From Agriotes lineatus (taxonomy: Eukaryota; Arthropoda; Insecta; Coleoptera; Elateridae): DNA of 64,000 bases. Both the position numbers and the translations under genes were made by a program. This document shows, one piece after another, positions 44,171-55,130 of this stretch. The stretch's first letter is position 1, and each line of letters starts with the position of its first letter. The notes under the pieces are model-generated. The model was given only the letters and a program-made list of their open reading frames with translations, had not been told where the DNA came from and searched no databases. The stretch covers positions 1 through 64,000 of the forward strand of contig CALNHX010003573.1 of NCBI GenBank assembly GCA_940337035.1. The letters run 5' to 3'.

Positions 44171-44318
44171 ACTCATTACGTCACTCATTTGACACTATTT
44201 CTGTTAGGTAATGAAGCTCATTACACCACTCAGTTATGTAATGGTTTCATTACGCAACTGAGTTGTGTAATGACTTCATTACATAATTGAAATAGTGTCA
44301 AATGAATGCCATAATGAC
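44171..44318. repeat. palindrome 1 of a cluster
   Basis: CATTTGACACTATTTCTGTT at 44185 with GTAATGAAGCTCATTACAC pairs with the right half (GTGTAATGACTTCATTAC, AAATAGTGTCAAATG). Short self-complementary GTAATGA/TCATTAC blocks repeat within it. Confidence 0.7.
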
Positions 44319-44409
44319 ATTTGCCTACTAAAATATTTTTGAAAATGACAGATCTGACATTTCTCTCAATGCACTTTTCTCAATTTTAGGCAGTCGTAGA
44401 TAAAATTTT

Positions 44410-44498
44410 GTACAATACATGTGTGATAATGCATCATTAATATACTTGTGTGCTTACACACACGTATATTAATGATGCTGTTATCCCACTTGTATAGT
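44410..44498. repeat. palindrome 2 of a cluster
   Basis: GATAATGCATCATTAATATA pairs with TATATTAATGATGCTGTTAT around a small loop with GTGTG/CACAC. Arms about 35 bp. Confidence 0.7.
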
Positions 44499-44639
44499 AA
44501 ATAACTATTTTCTTCAAACGTCAGTAAAATGTCACATTTTACTACTTGATTGATGATGCTAAACTGTCACTTCATTGCCATGGCATCTAAACATTTTAGC
44601 TGCGTCACCGGCAGATAAAGTTATTCACCTGCTGATGAG

Positions 44640-44830
44640 ATACAGTATTTTTTTCGGATTTTGTTGACAACGTTGTAAACGTTTGAAGAAAAAATACTGT
44701 ATGTTATTCGGAGCAAAAGTATCTTTATGTGGCTGGGATGTACTAGCAAGTTCAGCAAATAAACCGTCCAGCCACGCTACATAAAGTATAACTTTTGCTC
44801 CTAATAACATAATATACTATTTTTACGTAA
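44640..44830. repeat. palindrome 3, family D copy 1
   Basis: TGTTATTCGGAGCAAAAGTA and TTTATGTGGCTGG pair with CCAGCCACGCTACATAAAGT and TTTTGCTCCTAATAACA. An inverted, diverged copy of this and its left flank (AACGTTTGAAGAAAAAATAC) lies at 58494-58620. Confidence 0.7.
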
Positions 44831-45785
44831 CGTCGATTTTATATAAATATCGTGAGCATTGTAATCCAAGCGCCTTTCTGATAAGCGCTGGGTACGCGGA
44901 TAACGTTTAAGGGCGTAACTTTTTGGAGCCCATGGGGAGACTTCTTGAATTAGGGTTAACTTCGCTTTTAAATTTAGGCAAATATTTAGATCAATTCTTT
45001 TATATGCTTGTACTGTCCGCATACTTTTTCACAATATGATTTTGTATTGATAACGCTATTTTTTAAATTAATAATTCATAAACTTAAACTTATTACATTT
45101 TCCTGTTTTACGTATTAACCTTCTGGTTTGTTTTGCATTTATCAAACCTAGCATCATGTGTTTATTATGCTTAATTTAAAACGTCCACGACGATTTCTAA
45201 TCTATTTTGCTGTCCACTTTGACTGCTAACTTTGTTAAAGCCTTGGTAATTAATCTGCGTAATTCTGGTATTTTCTTTCATAATGTCTACTGGTACCTAT
45301 TCTTTTGTTTTGGGAGGTTTGTGTAACGTGTTTAGACTGCTAGTTGGATCATCGTCACTCACCACCATTTAATCACCGAGGATTTGAGTTAGCTTGACGA
45401 GAGAATAATAAGCAAAAATATAAATGTTCCTAAATGTGTATACCCAGTAATTGAAAAGGTAGCCGAATAAAAAGAATATTAGATAAAATATGTGATCAGA
45501 CAGCAAAGTAACTCAAAGCTTCAGAAAATAAACGTCAGTACGCTGAGGAAAATACGATGAAACTTGACCAGGATTCCCATATAAATCTAGCAAGAAAAAA
45601 AGGGAACAAAACTATTGCGCTAAGCGAGTATGGGCTGCTGAAATTCTTTGATATTCTACTGTTGTAAGTTTTTGAAAAAATAAAAACAAAAAGAGGAATG
45701 CCATATCTATTATTAGACTACAAGAAAATTAGAATAGGAAGACAAAAACAGACAAAGTTTGACAAGAACTATTGCTAAAAGCGTC
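44831..45785. other. no gene; left part of repeat R2
   Basis: AT-rich DNA. GCTGCTGAAATTCTTTGATA near 45635 resembles TACTGCTGATATTCTTTGAA near 52470, hinting at an old shared repeat (R2). Confidence 0.35.
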
Positions 45786-46200
45786 TTAATTTCTTCAAAT
45801 TATGACTGTTTTTTTGTAATAGCGAAAAATTTACTTTTCGAGATTTTCTCAGATCTTCGCGTTGCAGGGTCCCTAGATGACCAAAAACAATTTACCTCAA
45901 TTCAGTCATGAAACTGAGAAAACTTCAGTAAAATATATACAGTCTGAGCAAAAAAGTTTTGTTTATTTTTACTTTAACTGAGAAATGGATAAAATGAATA
46001 ACTTATGCATAGTGCAGGCTTTAGATTTGACGAAATTGGGACCTAACTGATACAGGGTAAATGTCAAAAGAGTCCAAAAGAAACAACAATAAATGTGTTC
46101 TGTGTAATACCGCGGCGCATCGCAGAACAGGGAGAGGGCTTGGATGGGGTTGTGGATCAGATGGGCCTAATTAAAATCTTACTATTTTCGTATAACCTTG
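45786..46200. repeat. ACTTCC-hairpin repeat family, copy 2 (diverged)
   Basis: GGGTCCCTAGATGACCAAAA, TTGTTTATTTTTACTTTAAC, GCAGGCTTTAGATTTGACGA and TGATACAGGGTAAATGTCAA follow the order in copy 1 (35693-36340). The GTCT array and terminal hairpin have been lost. Confidence 0.5.
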
Positions 46201-46930
46201 AGCGCAATATTTTCTGTTTTCTAGAAGATCTTGTAGTACATGCCTTGCTTACAGTATTTTCTTATAGATCTTAGATTTTTTTCTAATATAATTTTTTTAT
46301 CGTTCCACATTTACATGTATTACTGTGTTTTTGCTTATTCGACAATAAGTTCTACTAATTCATTTGTTTATTACTTAAAACAAACGGTGCTGTTCGTACG
46401 GGAATGTATTTGATAAACGATTCAATAGCCTTAGGCACTGTAGTTAGCCCGTATTAAGTTTTGATCTATCTATCCTATGAGCAAAAATAAAGTTAATCAA
46501 TGGTGCCTTTGGAATTTTGAAGTCATGTGTATTATAACACCACTAAATATGAAGATGTCATTTGACATTTTTTTCAAAGTGAGGTTCTTCTGCAGGCTTG
46601 GTAAATATTTCCGTTTATTACGGAAAGTCTTGATCACGCTGCAATATTATCCACTGTCTATAAAATGTCAATGACAAGGATTAAGTATAATTTTCTGGTG
46701 TTATAATACACTTCAAAATTCTAAAGGCATCTTTGATGAACTTTTTTTGCTTATACTATACTTAGTACAACGTTAACCGAAATCGACGTAACAGGCTTAG
46801 TTTTATAGATATTAACGATGCAAGTTTCGTTAAGTGCTATAAGCAAACGTGTATTGTTCAATATTTTATCTTCGTGAATAAATTCTGGTTTAATTTATTT
46901 TTTGTTTCGTAAAAAAGAGTGCTATAATAT
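46201..46930. other. no gene; part of repeat R2
   Basis: ACGGTGCTGTTCGTACGGGA followed by ATGTATTTGATAAACGATTC near 46385 resembles sequence near 52700 and 60695. 46800-46890 resembles the adjoining 47-kb palindrome arms. Confidence 0.35.
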
Positions 46931-46935
46931 AGCTA

Positions 46936-47340
46936 TTAACGATACTCAAATTGATTTGTTAAGTAGTCTACAACAACACCGATGAAGATAATAGATATTA
47001 ACGATACAAGTTTGATTATGAGCATCTTAACGAAACGAGTTTGATTGCCAAAACGAGACGGAGAGCCGAGTTTTGCGGCAATCAAACGAGTTTCGTTAAG
47101 TGCCATAAGCAAACGTGTATCGTTCAATATTTTATCTTCATCAATAAATTTTAGTTGACTATATTTTTTATATAGAAATAGTGCGGTAATATTCATTAGC
47201 GCACTGAGTGAGGTAGTATCTAACTAAGTGAGGTAATATCCATTACCGCATTTAGTGCGGTAATGAAGCTCTTAACGATACTAAAATGAATTTGGTTAAT
47301 AGTCTATAACAACACCGATTAAGATAAAAATCATTAACAT
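46936..47340. repeat. large palindrome with duplicated end
   Basis: Between about 46959 and 47162, CTTAACGAAACGAGTTTGAT and TTGCCAAAAC pair with the right half around the core GAGACGGAGAGCCGAG (47055-47070). The left-end phrase AACAACACCGATGAAGATAA recurs at 47309 (AACAACACCGATTAAGATAA) beyond the palindrome, a partial second copy. The minus-strand frames across it are by-products. Confidence 0.65.
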
Positions 47341-48784
47341 GGATACATTATCAAAATAGAAATTGTAAAGTAGTATATACTCTTCTACAGTATCTACCTC
47401 GACGCTGGCGCTTTTGTATTTTCTATTTTGATACATAACGCTTCCTTTTATTACTGTCATTATTACTATTATTATTTTGTTGTTTTTCTTTTCCTCGGTT
47501 TTACCGGTATTTAACCGATGTTGTATGTTAAATAGAGAAGAAATGTATCTTATTCTGCCAACCATTTAAAAACTTGCGTACAATGTGATATTCCTGCAAA
47601 ATAGCAGCTTTCTGAATGGTTTTATGTAATCTTTCGTAATATCCAACTGGTTCAGGCAAATGGCAAACCGTTTTTTGTCAACCCCGTAACCGTTATAATA
47701 AGAATTATTATTATTATAGTAAGCAATCGACGAACTGGTCGATAATACTTCTATCATGTATGGCAGCATTTCTTATTTAATAGATGTAATTTATTGCCTA
47801 TTTACTCTTCATCAATAGCCGAGATAGTTCTAAACTTATTCATAGCTAGGAAAACCAACAAAGTTGATTAGGTTTTTGGATTCATCAACTGAATCGATTT
47901 CCCATTCAGGATCAATAATTCTGGTACTGAAGAAAGTTTAATCAAAGCATAATTCCATTTTGTTCGTTGAGAATCTTCTGAACGGGTACAACTTTTTTTT
48001 TAAACATTGCATTGAACATGTTCTTTATTAGTGCAATAATGATAGACAAGACATTTTGATTGTGCGTCTTTAACAGCACATCGAATTTTTTAACTTTAAA
48101 ATTTAAGTAGTTTGAAGTTAGTGTTCAATCTTGTTGGTGTCTAATTTGAGAAGACTGGGGTAAATTTTCAATAAATTTTAATTAGATAAAGGTCCACTAA
48201 ATACTGATTCTAGACTAGATAATTACAAAGTAAACTAGACTACAGTTCAGATAGGTACTAGTTTTGGTACATAACAAACGTGGCTAAGCCATACGAAAAG
48301 AAGTAAAAATCTACAAAGATTAAACTAACAAGGTACAAATACAAGATTAAAAGTTGATCATATTATTTGCCATAGTTGTCATGTTACCTACATCATCATT
48401 TTATGTTTTTCAAAAGTTTAGCAAGGGCTGGAGGTGATACATAGCAAGAACATGTGCATACTCCATTATTAACTATTCTGAAATGCTTAAATTTCTTTAA
48501 GCTGTAACTTACATGTGAATCCTTATACTCATGAAATTTACAATACTTCGAAGAACTTGACTGGCCATTGTCTGGGAAGTCTGAGAAACTAAGCAGTTGA
48601 AAACTTACCAAACTCCGATAGAACAGATAATGAGCAGCATTATATAAAAGGATTTGCTAAGTTGGGCTTTCTCTTACTACATCGGCAGTCGCGTTAGCTT
48701 CATAATGACGTTTGTACCAACTTCTACTTGTATACGTTTGGAATAACAATATTTGTTAATTTACTTCGAATTATATTTATTTGC
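47341..48784. other. no gene seen
   Basis: AT-rich. A minus-strand frame (47769-47296) is split by a stop and owes part of its length to ATT repeats; I do not support it as a gene. ATTATATAAAAGG near 48640 looks like a TATA box but has no gene attached. Confidence 0.35.
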
Positions 48785-48935
48785 AGGGCGGTCTTATAAA
48801 AAAAAGCGTATCAAAACGTTAGTGCTTATAACATTTTGTTCATTAGTAAAAAAAAATGATGCGCTTTTGTTTATTTTAACAGTGAATTAAGCATAACCTC
48901 ATATTAGGGGCCTTTTTAAGATTGGCTGTAAGTGT
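48785..48935. mobile_element. MITE, family C copy 2
   Basis: GGGCGGTCTTATAAA, GCTTATAACATTTTGTTCAT, TTTTGTTTATTTTAACAGTG and AAGATTGGCTGTAAG match 14189-14384; much of the left arm is deleted. Confidence 0.65.
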
Positions 48936-49654
48936 CAGTAAAGCAACACGTTAAATAATTATAAAATTATTCAAAACTGTTTACGTATATTCAATTAACA
49001 CTAAGACTGGCGGTATTTTTATTTATTATTTTTTTTTATAATGTGTACACTCAATGCATCAAGGAATTATAAAAAGAATAAGAGAAGCAAAATTAAAGTT
49101 TTCATATTATTTCATCGTTGGCTGGAAAAGTATAAGTCTTGCTAACTACAGGGAGATCAAAAATAAACTTGATCGCGGGAGCCCTTGAAATATATGACGA
49201 TCGTCTACCCTGCACTTTATAAAACAACATTTAAACTATAATTAACTGTCTTATTAGTTCATGTGACTAAAACAGTCGAATAAGCTACAGAAATATGCAA
49301 AACTATGTAATTTAAACCAAATTTATACATTAAATTGATAGATATAATTAAAGTAACACGTTGATATGTTAAAAAAGATGTTCAAAATAAATTGTGTGCC
49401 AACAAAAAGTATGCTACAAATTAGGCAAGTTTTATTATTTTCAGTGGCTACTGCGATCAAGTTTAATATTTATCAGTCAAGAGCTAGAAGTGAACATGGC
49501 CAATATACAGAGTAATTCATAAGTATGGTCTATAAATTTAAGGGTAATTAGATAAGATCAAACAGAACAACTTTGCATAATAAACTATACGTCGAAAATT
49601 AATAATTTCCCTAAAAAATTTTAAACATTTAATTGCTTAAATTGATTGATGGTT
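48936..49654. other. no gene seen
   Basis: AT-rich non-coding DNA. Confidence 0.4.
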
Positions 49655-50290
49655 GTAATGCAACATGCAAGTGCATGTAATATTTATTTTTATTTTAATA
49701 TCCAGTTGGTTAATACAGTACATGAATAGAACAGTTGTATAAATGACTGGTGGCAGTTATTAGCGTAAACAAATGCATTTCTCTTGGAAATCGCAATTAT
49801 TAACATAAAATTTAAAATAATTCACGTAAAATCACATTGAGGGTTGAATTCCCTCAATTGTAAGCTTATAATAACTGAAAGTTTGAATTAGCAGTGGTCG
49901 ACTAGCTTTTTCTGCAATCAAACATGGTAAACTAGCACATTCATTATTATTTTGAATATAAAAGTCAATGTTATTAAACTTGTTTGACATTGTATTATTT
50001 ATTAAAACTAATAGAACACAATTTATAACGTAAAGCCAGTGCTAAAGTGTGTTTTTGTGTACTGGATCGAAAGTCTATTACAAATAACAAAATGGCAGAG
50101 AGCTTTGAGGAAAACTGGAGAAACCAGGGGTTTGCTGAGAAAATCTTCAACAGTATAAAGATACTGTGAAATAGTCAGGTATTACAATCAACGAAGAAAA
50201 AGTCAGTGAACATTTTTGATTAATTTTGGTAAAAGTTTGATGCGATAGAAGTTTAGTAAGAACTGTATTTAGAATTAACAAAATTATTTA
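49655..50290. repeat. diverged interspersed repeat R1, copy 2
   Basis: ATCCAGTTGGTTAATACAGT, GACTGGTGGCAGTTATTAGC and GTCAGGTATTACAATCAACG then GTCAGTGAAC parallel 18960-19640. An ATG at 50092 starts MAESFEENWRNQGFAEK and soon stops; this resembles the start of some retroelement Gag proteins, so R1 may be a retroelement leader. Confidence 0.4.
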
Positions 50291-50319
50291 GAAATACTAA
50301 TTTACGATGCAAGTAACGT

Positions 50320-50420
50320 TATCAAGCTTTTTACATTACGAGAGAATAGTTTGAACGAACGAGCGACATTAGGAGCGAGTTCTTTAAAATTCTCGAGTAT
50401 TGTATAAAGCAGATAACTTT
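50320..50420. repeat. imperfect palindrome
   Basis: Sequence around GAGAGAATAGTTTGAACGAACGAG and GAGCGAGTTC...ATTCTCGAGTATTGTATAAAGC is partly self-complementary and flanked by TAACGTTATC and GATAACTTTA. Weak but similar in style to its neighbours. Confidence 0.35.
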
Positions 50421-50557
50421 ACGTACCTATATCGTAACACGGTTTATTTTATCCTAAAATAATAATCGTTTTAAAAAATTGGAAAAATGGTTATTAATGA
50501 CACTTAAAACAGCGAGTGGTGGTATCACCAGTAAGATAAAAACTCAATACTGTATTG

Positions 50558-50690
50558 TTGGTAGCACTGTCAGGTTATGTTAAATTTAAGATTTTCAGGT
50601 TAAGTTTTGCGTCAGTTTGTGTCAAATAACAAAAAAAAACTTAACCTACTAACATCGAATTTGACATAGACTGACAATACAATTCAGTGC
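50558..50690. mobile_element. MITE, family A inner hairpin copy 2
   Basis: TTTTGCGTCAGTTTGTGTCA and TCGAATTTGACATAGACTGA match the inner hairpin of the 221-494 element. Outer arms (TGTATTGTTGGTAGCACTGT) differ from copy 1. Confidence 0.6.
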
Positions 50691-50816
50691 TGTCAACACT
50701 CGATTAAATGCTAATAAAGTATTGTTATGTTATTTTTCTTAACAACACCAGTGCTGTTAAATGCATCTAAACGCAACTCGTTGCTAAGGAGTTATTGTCA
50801 GCTATAATTTACCAAG

Positions 50817-50965
50817 GGCAGTGATAATCACCCGCAATAATTTTGACAAATACAACGCGAAAGTGCTTGCCTAGAAATAACCCGAGGCGAAGCCGAGGGT
50901 TATTTCTTAAAGGCAACGCACTTGAGGGATATTATTTGTCAAAATTATAAGGATTTATCACTGGC
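50817..50965. repeat. palindrome with CGAGGCGAAGCCGAG core
   Basis: Arms CAGTGATAA, TTTTGACAAAT, AAGTGC and GAAATAACC pair around the core at 50883-50897. Built on the same plan as 14525-14660, but the arms are different sequence. Confidence 0.7.
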
Positions 50966-51050
50966 CGCGGTGAATTCGGAAAGATAAGTTCTTAAATAAA
51001 TTAGCTATTTTCTGACAAATTAATTTGACACTTTATTATAATAATATTAT

Positions 51051-51181
51051 GTTGGTGGCACTGTAAGTCTATGTCAAATTTGAGGTTATCAGGTTAGCTT
51101 TTGCGTCAGTTTTGACACAGACTGACGGAAAAGCTAATCTGCTTAACCTCGAATTTGACTTAGATTTACAGTGCCACCAAC
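51051..51181. mobile_element. MITE, family A inner hairpin copy 3
   Basis: GTTGGTGGCACTGTAAGTCT with ATGTCAAATTT pairs with the right half (GAATTTGACTTAGATTTACA, GTGCCACCAAC). The middle has CAGGTTAGCTTTTGCGTCAG and its complement. The cleanest copy of this hairpin. Confidence 0.7.
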
Positions 51182-51189
51182 TTGTGATA

Positions 51190-52990
51190 GGATACTACTG
51201 AAATTTAATTAGGTAGTTTCCATAGTGATTGAAAATCACCCTAGGGTCGTTTTCACTTCAAGTGTGGTTTGATTTGTCAAACTGAGTCACGTGATTAAAA
51301 ATAATCAAATTGGATTGGTCTGCAATATATGTAAGAACTTATCATAATAATATAATACGAGTAGAATAAAATAAATTAAGTTTTCTAAATTATACCTTAA
51401 TACAAGCTTGAATAGTTTTCGGCTTTTATATTTAGAAATTGAACATTTTGAAGTTAGTTAAGCAGATTTTGATTTAGGTTGTGTATGTTATTATTTGGAT
51501 CAAGTGATTAAAATTGTAATGTCAGATCAAACACCAAATAATTATAAAGTCCATGTTTAACATGTAATATTAAGTAAAGTAGTTGAAATTATTTGAATTA
51601 AAAAAAATATTTATACTGTTGATTAAATATAAATGAAGGTTACAATATTATATTAACTGATATATTTAAAGGTAACATAACCCCATTCAGCTGAGAGAAA
51701 AGAGTTTCATTGTTCCGAGCTAGTTAGTCGAAGTTACAATAGGGGTATTTATCATGACATAATGTCAAATGTCAGAATTGCGTAATTAAAAAATGTCAAA
51801 GTCGTTTTAAGTTTTACTGGAATACAAAGGTAAGTCAACAAAACAACTTCCAAAAGAGGTAATGTTTAGTTGGATAATACAAGAATCAGATGTATATTAA
51901 TACAACTAAGATGTATTTAGAAAAAATTTAATTAAACACTAATTTGGGATTAAAAATACTGGGGGAACGTTACACGGTCACTAGAATTTCGCACAGGTGG
52001 TTGTAACAGGGCCGAATTGAGATAAAATGCAGTAGCAAAAAATGGTTGTTTGAATATTTCAATCGCATTTGGCACATTAGATTAATATACTCTTGTGGTG
52101 TAGCCAGTCATTTTCAAAACGTTAGCACCAGTAAATTTTTTCGTAAGCGATTCATGTTTAGTAGAATGTATTTACTTCTACTAATATCAGTATACACCCA
52201 GATAATGTAATGATCCCACTTGTATAAATCACCTTTATGCGTACCTATACAATCAGAACTGGAAATATGCTCAGTAATCAAAGAAGCTGCAGCTTGGAAA
52301 GAAAACTAGATGAACAATGAGCAAAGAATGCTCGATAATCGCATACCAAAACAAGACTTTAGATACTAATCTTAAAGAAAAGACCTTAACCATACCGAGG
52401 AAAAATATTTAACCTTGAAGACGCCTAATTTAAATCCGGGAAGAAAAATATTTGATTAAATAAACAGGTACTGCTGATATTCTTTGAAATTTTTCAATTG
52501 CATAGAAAATACAAACAAAAATGAAGAGAGCATAAGGAAATGAAGAGGAGTAATTTCTTTATGGTAAGTTTCATTTCCGTTTGTAAATCTCTTTATGCCA
52601 GCTTGTTGTATGTTCTGCTATATTTTCAGGATTTACTTGAGTTACTAGCTTGGTTGGTTATCCAATAGTAATTTCTATTTATGCATTATATTTTCTTCCA
52701 GCAAATAGTGCAGTTTGTATGGAAATGTATTCGAGAAAATATATAATAGCCTGAGGCGTAGTTTTTAGCTCCATTCATGTTCCCAACTAACTTGTATCCG
52801 TTAGCCGTTTGACGAGAAAAAATCGAATTCTTCGTAGCAGGTTTAGCATCTACATGGAATACATTATCAAAATTTAAATTTTAAAGTTTACTAAAACAGC
52901 GGTTTAAGTAGTTGTAGCAGTAGCCAGTCCTTATTTTTTTAAGGGTATTTAAATAATCGATGCATTATTTATCAACGCTTATTGTTTTAA
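51190..52990. other. no gene; repeat R2 in part
   Basis: AT-rich DNA. 52280-52960 has phrases shared with 45.2-46.5 and 60.65-60.9 kb, notably GTGCAGTTTGTATGGAAATG near 52707. No coding frame. Confidence 0.35.
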
Positions 52991-52999
52991 CGATCGGCA

Positions 53000-54250
53000 C
53001 ACCATCACAGTTTACTGCAGAAAGTAATGGAGCGACACGACTGGTTTATACACGGATGTTTGATAAATAGCCAACTGATAAGAGCAATATTTAAACGTGT
53101 AATAATTTGCATTTCAAATGGCGCTCCTTATCAGATTTCGCCGAAGCTATCTGCTCCCAGATCTATCTCCAGGATTTCTATTGAATCGCAGTGGGCTCAG
53201 CAGCGAGCTTTCATAAGATTCGACGAAACTAACGACTTCCTCTCGCGCTAAAGCGAGATAAAGCGCATTTTACAAATTAGTGCGCGAGAGCTAATAGCTT
53301 CATCTCGCGGGACGAGATGTTGCGCAAATACAAAAGTAACGTCCGCCGAATTCCAATCGGGAAGATATTCCCAAATTAATTGGTGGCTGGCCATAAAGCG
53401 AGCTCCTAAAATATGCACAAAATTTTAATTGCCTCCAAATATAATCTTTAAAATCTGATACTCTGTATCAAGATGTCAAATATGGAGAAAAATATGACCC
53501 CAGACAGGTAAGCAGCGAGCAACCCCAAAAAAATAAAAAACCCCGTCTCGAGAAGCGTCCGAGAGCGAAGTATTATGCTGTAGCTCCACAGGGGGGCAAA
53601 CCATGAATAAATAAACGCGTGAATTTTACACAATTAACAAGTAAAATAAACAAAAAACCCTATTAATTTCCGAGCCAACAACCAATCAAGAAGGAATTTG
53701 ACAGGCGCGCTCGTCTTTTTTTCGGAACGCTGGTTGATTGATGTGCTAACTGATTGTTGAGCTTATTAACTTGTTAAACAAGCGAGCGTCGAAAAAAGAG
53801 AACTTCGTGTCGATTCATCATTGTTGGTTAACAAATGAAGGTTTCCTATTGTCGATTAACAATTGCCTACTTAGCTGCAATTCAATAACGCGCATTGTCG
53901 CTGATAGCTTTAATGGAGTGGCCATTTAAGACCAATCTTACGTGTTTATTTTCTAGGACCTTAAATCCTCCTTAATTGGACAGACTCTTCGGGTGCCACG
54001 AAATTTCTCGCTGCACAAAAAAATTGACAGTCACGCCCAGCCAATATTTAATTTCGAACTAAATTGAACGTTATTATTCACGATTATAATTTGGAGTACA
54101 ATGAACACACTTAACCCCAGAAAGAGCGGTTTTAATTGCTCGTGCTGCGCAATTAATAACGACAATAAATAAATTGAAAACTTAGCAAGTTTTGGAATTT
54201 CAGGAATTGTCAAACACGTCCATGGCGAGAATCTTTTGAACTTTTGATAT
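53000..54250. other. complex unique non-coding DNA, possible regulatory
   Basis: More balanced composition than its surroundings, with many homeodomain-like TTAATTAATT/TTGATTGAT/TTAACAAT words, such as GGTTGATTGATGTGC near 53745 and AATTAATTGGTGG near 53375. A 74-codon frame (53027-53251) has no motif. It could be an enhancer-like conserved region; only comparison can tell. Confidence 0.3.
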
Positions 54251-54504
54251 TTAATTAAAAATCTTTGGCGACAATGGCAAAATTATAGAAACAAACAATA
54301 CCTCTTCGGAATTACTATAGACTTTAAAGCGAAGAAAAAAAAAAGATGTATAAAATAGATCTAGCAGCGCTGCAGGAAAATCGACAGAAAGGAGTATAAT
54401 GTTGTCATCAGGACATCAGGAATAAACAGGAAAATTGGCAGAAGATATATTGAACTGAACCTTCAAGTGTCTTGATATTAATCTGTTTTTTAATTACAAA
54501 TTTG

Positions 54505-55130
54505 CCCTATTACTTTCCCATGCCCATAGGTATAGGGAAGTCTTGGAATCATGAAAATTTTGGAAATCGAGATTTTTACAGAAATATCCGTTTTGGGCCT
54601 CTAGGAACCCAAAAAAGTGGTGTTTAAAAAATGTCTGTCTGTGTGTGGGTGTGTGGGTGGGTGACGCTCCTACAGCCGAAAGTATTTCTCCGATTTTGAT
54701 GCGCTTTGGAGTGCGGGGGTGTATCGAAAATTCATCGACAAAATAAGCTTTTCAAAAAAATCCGAAACTGGAAGCGGAAGTTACGCATGTTTTTTGGTAT
54801 CACTGTTTTCGTGATTAAAATTTTGAAAATTTTATCGCGGATAACGATAGAGGGTCATAAGACAAATCTGTTAGTTTTTTACCGAACTCGCTAGGTTTAA
54901 AATGAAGGGCGCTATGATTTTTTGAAAATTTTGAGTTTAACGCCCTATTACTCAAAAACGGATGAATCGATTCAATTAATTTTTTTTTCTGAATAGTATA
55001 TGAAGGCTAACATGAGGTGATATAAAAAGTGTTTTGAAAAATATTAAGGGGCCTAAATTACAAATTTTCAAAATGTTGGAAATCTAAAAATTATTTCTCA
55101 AAAACTGCCCACAGGAATTTGTTTAAATTT
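54505..55130. repeat. ACTTCC-hairpin family, distant member
   Basis: It starts ACTTTCCCATGCCCATAGGT with TAGGGAAGTC, then AATGTCTGTCTGTGTG and CCTACAGCCGAAAGTATTTC, followed by ATTACTCAAAAACGGATGAA. The order hairpin, GTCT array, 'CTCAAAAACGG' is that of the 41.9-kb element. The right end is unclear. Confidence 0.5.

Noticed and set aside
46936..47196. 86-codon minus-strand frame and the similar one at 47296-47565
   Set aside because: Both run through palindrome arms and share their ends because the DNA is repeated; no protein family.
47566..47769. 67-codon minus-strand frame adjoining 47296-47565
   Set aside because: Part of its length comes from ATT repeats and a stop separates it from the next frame; not convincing as an exon pair.
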